Of a DNA stretch of 64,000 nt, positions 49,513 to 64,000 are shown one piece after another. The DNA lies in NCBI GenBank assembly GCA_963978895.1, contig OZ022241.1, forward strand, positions 40,871,329 to 40,935,328. The letters are read 5' to 3'. Position numbers and translations under genes: made by a program. The notes beneath the pieces were generated by a model that saw only the letters and a program-made list of their open reading frames with translations, was not told the origin of the DNA and did no database searches. Source of the DNA: Erpobdella octoculata. Lineage: Eukaryota > Annelida > Clitellata > Hirudinida > Erpobdellidae. How positions within the stretch are numbered: the stretch's first letter is position 1; every line of letters starts with the position of its first letter.

Positions 49513-52500
49513 TCAACGACCTAGTCTGCAAATGGGGTTGTCGTAGACCTTCTGGAGGTCCGTCCCGTGCCCGAACAGGTCCCTGATGTTCCGTATGCCG
49601 TACTTGATCATCGTCGGCCTGTTGTAGTGGTAACGGAAAAAAATTATGATGACGTTGCATTTCAAGAACCGATATCAGAATAAATATCTATGGTTAGATA
49701 AACTGTTTTGTATTTGAATAAATGTTAAGTTAAAGACATCAAGACAAAGATGATACAATGGTTGTGAGACACGATGTAGATGTTGATAAAGTGATTCGAT
49801 ACCAATCTCGCAAAGTCACAGAAATCTTTCGAGTCGGAGTTTAACGTCGACAAAATATCACCCACCTCTCTAAGGAAAGCCCCCAGGCGATGACCGAGAC
49901 ATCTTCCGGCAGTCCCATCGCGAGCAGCATCTCCGGACGAAACATTCCCGAATTACCGATCTCTACCCACTTCTTCAAACCTGTAAAAATTTAACAAAAA
50001 AATTTGCATCGTTTCCTCATCATTTCTCAAAATCATCATCATCCCCACCATCACCATTATTAACATCATCAGTCCTCAAAATCATCACCACCACCATCAA
50101 CAGCATGGTCATCATAACCACCACCACCACCATCATTAACAGCATGGTCATCATAATCAACACCACCGACTGACCTTCGTGATAGCTGAAGATCTCCATG
50201 CTGGGCTCCGTGTAGGGGTTGTAGGCCGACTTGAACTTTAATTTTTTTATTCCTTTATCGAGAATTAAATATTCATTAATTTCAATAATTTATTCGGTTC
50301 ATATCTAATTACAGATGCTAGCAGACCAATAAAAAAACGACCTCAGACTTGAGTATCGCAAGCTACAAATAAATTTATTACACAAATAAAAAAATCAAAC
50401 ACAACACCGAAGCTTAAGACGACTCACCGCACTTCCTGAAGAAGTCTTGTATGTACCCCATGAGGTCGCCGAGGGTCAGGGAGTAGTCGGCGACGAGCCC
50501 CTCGATCTGGTGGAACTCTGCAAGATGGGTGGCATCCAGGGTCTCGTTCCTGAAGACACGATCGATGGAGAAGAACTTGGACGGTACGAAGGATGGCTGT
50601 CAAAAATAAAAAAATAATCAGCACCGGGAAAAACTCATTGTGGCGTTAACTAATTGATTCTAAAATGAGGTATAATATTGATAATGATGTGATGTTAACT
50701 AATTGATTCTAAAATGAGTGATAATATGATAATGATGTGATGTTAACTAATTGATTCTAAAATGAGGTATAATATGATAATGATGTGATGTTAACTAATT
50801 GATTCTAAAATGAGTGATAATATGATAATGATGTGATGTTAACTAATTGATTCTAAAATGAGGTATAATATGATAATGATGTGATGTTAACTAATTGATT
50901 CTAAAATGAGGTATAAATGAGGTATAATATGATATTGTCGTGGTGTTAACTAATTGATTCTAAAATGAGTGATAATATGATAATGATGTGATGTTAACTA
51001 ATTGATTCTAAAATGAGGTATAATATGATAATGATGTGATTGTTTATAAAATGAGTGATAATATGATAATGATGTGATGTTAACTAATTGATTCTAAAAT
51101 GAGGTATAATATGATAATGATGTGATGTTAACTAATTGATTCTAAAATGAGGTATAATATGATATTGCCGTGGTGTTAACTAATCGATCATAAAATGAAC
51201 AATAATATGATAATGCGGTTTTAACTAATTGATCATAAAATAAGTGATAATAATGATAATGATGGAGATGATGATGATGATGACGGTGGTGGTGGTGATA
51301 ATGATGGCAATGACATAATGCAGTGGAATGTTTCCAGTGATAGTGATTCCAGCGAAACACACATTACCTGTACGGCGAGCTGGTAGAGCATGCGGGCAGA
51401 CACACCTGTCGTGTGCGTCCTCATTATGTTCTTCGACGCCTCTTTCATCTTCCAGTCGTACCGGTACCTTTCAAACGGAACCAAAGAACCCGAACATTAT
51501 AACAGTAGATGACACCCGCTGAAAACATCCGACTGCTCGCGTTAAGCGATGTCGGAATAACTTAAAGGTCTTAACATTGGGTGGGGTGCTAATACGTAAA
51601 TTACACCTCAGCAGTACCGGGAGCGGGTCTCGCGTACGGGATCACGCTGTTCTACCGGCCCCCGCCCGCACACACACGCGTGAGAATTCGAGACGTGCCA
51701 AACCTTATTATCATCCCCAGATGCTAATCTGGCTCTCAATTAACTAATTCTGCATGAAAGATTTTAAGCTTTGGTGTTGCATCTAATTTTTTTATTTGTT
51801 TAATCCATTTATAGTTAACTTTCGATACTCAAGTCTGAGGTCGTTTTTTTATTGGTCTGCTAGCATCTGTAATTAGACGGGAACCGAATAAATTATTGAA
51901 ATTAATGAATATTTAATTCTCGATAAAGGAATGAGTAGGCCTGAGTGGATTCCTTGCTCGACGGAATTCAATACTCGTTACGACCCGTATAAACTAGCAG
52001 ACGAATACAGATAGATAAGACACGTTTATGATTAATATTCATCTTAACTCACCCTTGAGACCCATACCCCCCTACGGAATGAACCGTCTTCACCCTTTCT
52101 AAATATTCCATCGGAAATTTCGTGGCGTCCACAGGATCTGCAAACAGACAAACGAACAGAGAATTAAAAACGACAAGACGCCAATCCGCTATTCCGCCGC
52201 CCGCGTAAATAAAGAAAACTAAAATTGCGTGCACACTTTTTTGACATTTTTAACACGCGTGCAATCAAGACGGAATGCATCGAAGCGTTGAATGATCACA
52301 CAAGCTTGCCGCAACACCGTCATAATATTTTCAAGCTGACCTGACATGAAGAAGGTGTCGTGGGCATCCCTGGCCGGATGCTGCTGGGGCTGGAAGAGGG
52401 CGTCGAAGTTCCAGAAGCTGCTCTCGACGAAGTTGTTTGTCGGCATTTCGGAGAAGCTGTCGAAAGCAGGTGAAAATGGCGTCAACTACGATACAGGTGT

Positions 52501-55500
52501 GCAAAATAGGTTTGAAATAATATTTATTTATATATATGATATGTTCGAAAACCGAACAGTGCTACAAAAAATACAGTCAACTAATGAAAACTGTTTTATT
52601 ATTTATTGATGAAAGAACTAGTAAAAATGACACGTTGAATTAGGCAGGTGTTCGAAAAATTAGGAAATCAAATTCATGTGAATTTTTTAATGAATAATTT
52701 AATAAGCTAATCAAGCTAACCCCATTTCTAGAAAGATCTCTCTGAACTCTTTCCTGACCTTCAGCAACGGGTGAATGTGTCCGCGCTCGGACACGGGGCC
52801 CTTCGCGTTCATGTTGTAGATCTTGAACTGCTTCGTCTTCCACAGGTCCCTAACAGGTGAATAAAATCACAAAATGACGTTGACTCCTAGCGGGAAATTT
52901 GTGATGATGATAGTCACGATGTCGGTTACAAATGTGTGAGATGAACATCAGCCGAACAAATACACAAGCATACATATGTACATACGCATACACATACAAC
53001 TACGCATACACCCAAACAATTACAAACAAGCCGCCAATCCGCGATTCCACAGCCCGCGTAAATAAAGAAAACAAGAACTTCACGAACACACATAAACAAA
53101 TACTCACATAAACAAATACATAAATATGAGTTGAGTTTGTTTATTCCATTATCAATAATACACACATACATACAAAATCGCAAAAATGACAGAAAAAAGG
53201 AACAAGAAAAAATATATACATACAAATGAACAGACATGCAAATAATCACAAATACATAAACACACACACAAATACATATGCATGCAAATAATCACAAAAA
53301 AAAATATGCACATACAAATACACCCAAATACACACATATACACACACAAACACATTCGCATACAACAAAAGGAATTATTGCAAACCCAGCAAGCATCTCC
53401 TCGGTGAGATAAGTTTCCGGTTTCTCCAGGTCCTTTGTGAACTTTGAACCTTTCTTGACTATGTAGAAAGTGACTTTGCTGAAAATTTAAAGCGAATACT
53501 AAAACAAGTGAAGCAAAAAACAAAGTTTTTTAAAAACACACTTTTATATAATCGTTTGTGTAGGCCACATTCTGTTACATAAACAACGAGCATATTAGCA
53601 TAGACAATAAATAGTTCAACGAAAATATCACAAATAATTATTTAATTAAATTTTTTCCAATCGATCCGAAAATTTGATAGAATGCATTGTTAATCAGTTC
53701 GGAGGTATGTTTACATTTTTAAGTTTCTAGCTCATCAGGAAGTTAGTTTAAAATCGATTGCAAAATTTGACGACTGACAGACAGACAGACAGACGGAGAA
53801 GTCAAGTTAAGTAAAAGTGTGTAATGACTTTTTTAACTAATATATTCTAAGCAGGTCGGTCTCAGTTCAGTTGATCATATTATGACCAATCGCAGCCCGC
53901 AAATTTTTCTAAGACAAAAACTTCTTCTTTTAATTAACCGGTCAGTCATTGCAGGTCACCGTTGAATCGGTTAATAAAATTATAACTCCATTGGAGTACT
54001 GCACGGCCAGGCCGGGCTGGGCCAGGTCAAGATTTTTTGACCGATTATATAGCGATTTCAAGCCCGTAGAAACGAGCTGGGCCCAAATTAGACGGGTCAA
54101 GCTGCGAAAAATCGCCCGTGCAGTACTCTTAAAACTCCATTACATAAAACAATAAATAAATCGAAACAAAATATATTCGGCAAAATCACTTTTCAGCAAT
54201 CAGTTTCCTTTTCTTGCAGTTGGTCTTCTGCTGATCGGATACTTCCTCGATCCTGCCTGAGCCGATCAGCCTGCAGACTTCCTGGACGTCGTCTTTTACT
54301 GCGTCATCTTTCACCTGTCCGTGAAAATTATTATTCAGTTAATACTATTTAATTTTTTTTTAATGACATATCAACATACATAATTTCCTATGTCTGTATG
54401 TATGTTAGCAATTTCGCATAATGCAGCGGCCGCAGTTGATCAAATTAGTGTGCGCAGGCATGTAATAGCAGTTATTACGCAATTGTACACTGTCAGTCCT
54501 AAAGATCAAAAAAGGTGGAGCTGCAATCGCAAAATAATATATAATGAGATTTAAAAAAATCCGTCATTTTTGACGGGCTGTCTCTAGTATAAATAATAAT
54601 ACACTAAGAATAATATCAAGTAATTTTTCATTTGTGGTGCTCTATAAATTGTTGCTTTTACATTACAATTACAATACTGGTTATCAGTTCATTTGCAATC
54701 AGTACTTATTGATTTCATCAGTCTTAACTCTTATCACCATCATCATCATCATCATCATGAGTCTTATCTATCTACCACATTTTTCCTGTACCCCTTCTCT
54801 ACCCACCCACCTTCCTGACGACCCTCGGGCCGCCCTCCGCACTCTTTTCGATCCCGATCCAGTTTGAGGTCATGGCCTTGCTGAACCCGATCTTTCCGTT
54901 GGCAGCCCCGACTTTGGCGAAGAGCTCCTCCTGGCTGATTCCTTCGGCGGGAACATTGTTGAACACCACGACCTCGTGGCTGCCTTTCTCCGCTACTTCG
55001 TTCCCTTCAGCTGTCAGCTGCCATATTTTGCTGGTCTTTTCCTCGCATGTGATCAGCTGTTAGATATCATGAAAATTTAAAAAAAATAAATAAAAAATAA
55101 TCATTCAATAGGTCGGTGTAATTTATGTCTCGGTACTCCGTGTAGCACTTTGTTTGCAAGTTAGACTGAAAACGCAGCTAAACTTAACTAGGAAACAAAG
55201 TGTTTAAATTGCAAGTGTAGAACATACTAGTATAGATAGTAGATGGAGCTTGTAGCTCGAGCTTGCAGCAATTGATTTTACATTATATTAAGAAGGACCA
55301 TGACTAATATATTTTATTTAACTCTAATCTTTTTATTTAATCTATATTTGTTATTTAACTCTAATCTTTTTTATTTAACTCTAATATTTTTTATTTATAT
55401 CTAATGTTTTATTCAAATCCATTTTAAACACTGGAAAACCACTTTAAAGCATATTCTTAATTATTTTATTTTTAATTACCCATTTCTTATTTTTTAAATA

Positions 55501-55829
55501 TCCTAAATTATCAGTTCCGATATATAATTTTTGTGCAGTTTTATAGCAAAAATAATTCATCCCCCATGAATTGAAAGTTACCCGGCGTTCTGCCTCATTC
55601 TAACAACAAACCATTAAATTAACTAAACTAAAAGCTGATAATCATAATACGTTTACGTTGCACTTTCATCACATTTTGGGCGATAATAGCCCATCGAATA
55701 CTTTGTAAAACTGTAAACTTACATCTTCGAGACACAGGAGACTTTTAACTGAGCCAACTATCTTCTGATGATCAATCGCCAGCGACTTAGATAAATCCAA
55801 AGTATTTAGGTCTTCATTTTTGAAAGATG
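49513..55829 (-). CDS. FARSA: Cytosolic phenylalanyl-tRNA synthetase alpha subunit (start exon missing)
   Basis: Catalytic alpha subunit of the alpha2-beta2 enzyme that charges tRNA-Phe. Exons in transcript order: 55829-55723, 55056-54811, 54314-54190, 53478-53386, 52849-52721, 52456-52341, 52137-52053, 51467-51368, 50596-50428, 50252-50175, 49980-49866, 49618-49513; 1,469 bases in one frame to TGA at 49513-49515, about 489 codons. The N-terminal winged-helix DNA/RNA-binding part ([32 protein letters not shown]) precedes the class II core: motif 1 region [54 protein letters not shown], motif 2 [40 protein letters not shown], and motif 3 region [15 protein letters not shown] plus [20 protein letters not shown]. 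The first coding exon (start codon and about 12 residues) was not found; the acceptor at 55830 is weak. All else matches the family closely. Confidence 0.96.
50249..50358. repeat. 110-bp inverted repeat, left arm
   Basis: Reverse-complement of 51823-51932 with about three mismatches over 110 bases (contains AATTTATTCGGTTC and GATGCTAGCAGACCAATAAA). Its lower edge covers the acceptor and first four bases of FARSA exon 10. Confidence 0.92.
50640..51250. repeat. ~43-46-bp minisatellite in FARSA intron 8
   Basis: GATGTTAACTAATTGATTCT plus AAAATGAGGTATAATATGATAAT repeats about 13 times with two alternating variants (GAGG versus GAGTG). It ends in a GAT microsatellite at about 51255-51305. Confidence 0.92.
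51823..51932. repeat. 110-bp inverted repeat, right arm
   Basis: Partner of 50249-50358 in opposite orientation, located in the FARSA intron between exons 7 and 8. The two arms enclose exons 8 and 9. Confidence 0.92.
53521..53821 (-). repeat. ~300-bp interspersed repeat, copy 2
   Basis: Reverse-oriented copy of 1746-2042, including the same ends (CAAAGTTTTTTAAAAA and GTTAAGTAAAAGTGTG) and the internal tetranucleotide CAGA run. It sits about 40 bases upstream, in transcript sense, of FARSA exon 4. Confidence 0.85.
53994..54128. mobile_element. 135-bp TIR element, GGGCC-rich family, copy 2
   Basis: GAGTACTGCACGG at 53994-54006 is a perfect inverted match to CCGTGCAGTACTC at 54116-54128. The direct repeat AACTCCATT flanks it at 53984-53992 and 54133-54141, close to the expected position of a 9-bp target-site duplication. 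Interior: GGCCGGGCTGGGCC, AGACGGGTCAAG. Non-coding. In FARSA intron 3. Confidence 0.85.
54518..54600. repeat. Repeat module like 29920-30060
   Basis: GCTGCAATCGCAAAATAATA, ATATAATGAG, GGGCTGTCTCTAGTATAAAT and an AAT run correspond to the module in the TRRAP intron at about 29925. A shared short repeat family is likely. Confidence 0.5.
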
Positions 55830-56112
55830 CTCAAGCAAAACAAGGCACAAAATCTGCCATATCGCCAAATAACCCAAGAGACTAAAAGTTAAGTTAGACC
55901 ACACAACACCACAGACCAATGTCAGAAACGTTCAACAGGTAAATAACACAGCAATAAAACGCTACAATGATTACAATAAAAAAAAAATAGGAGTTGTAGG
56001 ATAGAGTTTCCAAACTTTGCTTCCTGTTGGTTTTGTCACCTCCATCACCTCCTCCTCTATATCTCCTCATCTTTATTTCTCCTCTCATTCGTTATAGTTT
56101 TAGGTTTTCTCT

Positions 56113-56300
56113 TTGGCTCTAACTTGCCTTGAACTACTCAAATATTATATGTTGCTAAATCTTGCTATTTCCACATTCGTCGTATTAAGCAACTTCTTTC
56201 GCTCCTGGGACGATCCTTCTCTACAACTTCTAGCTTCTTCTCTCATTCTGTCTCGAATTGACTACTGTAACTCTCTCTATTATGTCTTAAAATCGTCTGT
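56113..56300 (+). pseudogene. Reverse-transcriptase fragment of an L2/CR1-type LINE, frameshifted, cut by gap
   Basis: One frame reads YFHIRRIKQLLS and a second frame continues LASSLILSRIDYCNSLYY, the hallmark block near the end of the reverse transcriptase of L2/CR1/Jockey-type elements. The two halves are in different frames, so the copy is broken. The remainder falls into the unsequenced gap. It is on the opposite strand to FARSA. Confidence 0.75.
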
Positions 56301-56500
56301 NNNNNNNNNNNNNNNNNNNNNNNNNNNNNNNNNNNNNNNNNNNNNNNNNNNNNNNNNNNNNNNNNNNNNNNNNNNNNNNNNNNNNNNNNNNNNNNNNNNN
56401 NNNNNNNNNNNNNNNNNNNNNNNNNNNNNNNNNNNNNNNNNNNNNNNNNNNNNNNNNNNNNNNNNNNNNNNNNNNNNNNNNNNNNNNNNNNNNNNNNNNN
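56301..56500. other. Assembly gap (200 N)
   Basis: Exactly 200 N. The true length is probably unknown. The missing FARSA first exon could lie within or beyond it. Confidence 0.99.
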
Positions 56501-57610
56501 GGAAAATCTTAAAGGGGGCCACCAGCCCGCCAAATGACGCCCCTTTGCCCTCAAAAAATGGAACCTTCACGCCTTGAGAGCCGGGCCATTTTGCCTCAAA
56601 CTTGGCTTCCATCAAAAGTTGACTGGATCCGCCAGTGCTACAGACCCCAATTTTAATCAGCTTCCGTACCATTCCAGCTCACAAATGTACAATAAAAAAA
56701 AACTTCTCATTCATGGCCATACAATTTTTTTTTCAAACAAGATTGTACAAAAAAAAATGGCAAATTATTCTGAAATGACAAAATGAAATTGGAAAAAAAA
56801 ATCGAAGTGAATCAGCTGAGGAAAAACAGATGTAAATTTAATACCGCGCGAATTTAGTTTCTGCATGTAGGTAATATACCTATATACTATACCTACTATA
56901 TATCGGACGAATAAATACAAAAGTATACAGACGTACAAAAAAAGTAATTGTTTTTTTAAATTTGATTTTTGAATTAATAATCCCAAAAATCATTTTAAAG
57001 CATTCAATAGTATAATAGTATATAAATAAATAAAAGAAGACACACATTTATCGATTTATCAACAATTTTCTAACAATCCAGAATTCAGTATTTTCCAATC
57101 AAAGATGTAGTAATAGCTACATGAAAAATATTTTTCTCTTATAAAATAACACAATTACATACATTTATAGTTAAATTCGAAAAATCAACAATTTAAAAAT
57201 AAATCTTAAAAAATGCATAAAAATTCACTGAAAGGCTCATCATCACCTTGTTGTATAGACTAAATCATCTCAACTTCAAAAACCGCTCAATTTTTTTTAA
57301 CAACGCTAAGCAAGTCTTTATTGTATGAAGTTTTACAAACGTTTCCTGGCGACAGCAATTTTTTTATCTCTAAAAAGATTTTCAAAAATATAAAAAAAAT
57401 TCAGCAATCGCTGTGTTTATATTGCACCAAAGTTTACCGAAACGCGTTTAATAAACTGCTGTTTATATCTATTACGAAGTGGACAAACACAAAAAAACTT
57501 GAAGAAGTGGACCATTTTGCAAAAGTGGAATATTCTGAAAAGCTAAAAAACTGTGCAGAGAAAACTATTTAACAATGGGCGAGACAAAAATTTATTAAAT
57601 TAGTACTATT
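56501..57610. other. AT-rich region, nothing recognised
   Basis: After a GC-richer patch next to the gap (GGGGGCCACCAGCCCGCC) the sequence is AT-rich with short poly-A and poly-T runs. ACATTTATCGATTTATCAAC near 57044 resembles text near 18848 and may be a small interspersed repeat. I see no gene. Confidence 0.5.
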
Positions 57611-63803
<6,193 letters not shown>

Positions 63804-63913
63804 CTGAAACATTGGAATAAACAACGCATAGTGAAAAAGTGCAATGAATTAGAGAAAGAAACGAGATAGCCACCATCAAAACCACCATCGCAGTCGTACG
63901 CTGCAATGTGGAG

Positions 63914-64000
63914 AATAGGGTACTGCACTGGCATATTTTTCGCGGCCAGACCCGACCCGTTTTTACGGGCCTAAAATCTTTTTTATACTTGGCAAAAAAT
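63914..64000. mobile_element. GGGCC-rich TIR family, copy 4, cut by window end
   Basis: Starts AGGGTACTGCACTGGC, resembling the GAGTACTGCACGG terminus, followed by GCGGCCAGACCCGACCCG and TTTTTACGGGCC, the reverse complement of the copy 3 interior. The far end lies outside the window. Confidence 0.65.

Overview
This is spliced nuclear DNA of an animal, probably an invertebrate. Exons are short and relatively GC-rich. Introns are AT-rich and full of microsatellites, minisatellites and transposon debris. Four protein genes with strong animal orthologues can be read exon by exon with GT/AG junctions and continuous reading phase. The phylum cannot be fixed from sequence alone; the intron density and repeat types would suit a lophotrochozoan or similar bilaterian (inference).

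Layout. (1) 121-38065, plus strand: the TRRAP gene, from about residue 135 of the family to its stop. I resolved 84 coding exons, 11,328 coding bases in one unbroken frame; the 5' end lies outside the window. (2) 39341-46492, plus: a complete class I histone deacetylase (HDAC1/2 type), 13 exons, 595 residues. (3) 47297-48327, minus: AIMP2, scaffold of the multi-tRNA-synthetase complex, with the 5' exon not found; it is tail-to-tail with HDAC. (4) 49513-55829, minus: FARSA, the phenylalanyl-tRNA synthetase alpha subunit, 12 exons with only the start exon missing. (5) 55.9-64 kb: a repeat-rich tract with a 200-base assembly gap, a reverse-transcriptase fragment, a Helitron-like element, TIR elements, scattered exons of an unrecognised minus-strand gene, and one plus-strand terminal exon.

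The genes fall into two functional pairs. TRRAP (acetyltransferase-complex scaffold) sits 1.3 kb upstream of HDAC (the opposing deacetylase). AIMP2 and FARSA (both translation/aminoacyl-tRNA synthetase) are adjacent on the other strand.

The best leads are: a lineage-specific 57-nt cassette exon in the HDAC tail whose skipping restores the conserved junction; a 110-bp inverted repeat flanking FARSA exons 8-9 that could drive circularisation and also covers a splice acceptor; a tRNA-type SINE whose A-box region has expanded into a 20-bp tandem array; a family of short GGGCC-rich elements with 13-bp terminal inverted repeats; a Helitron with recognisable 5' and 3' ends; and duplicated splice-site segments in TRRAP. 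No prokaryotic system, CRISPR array, rRNA or functional tRNA gene is visible.
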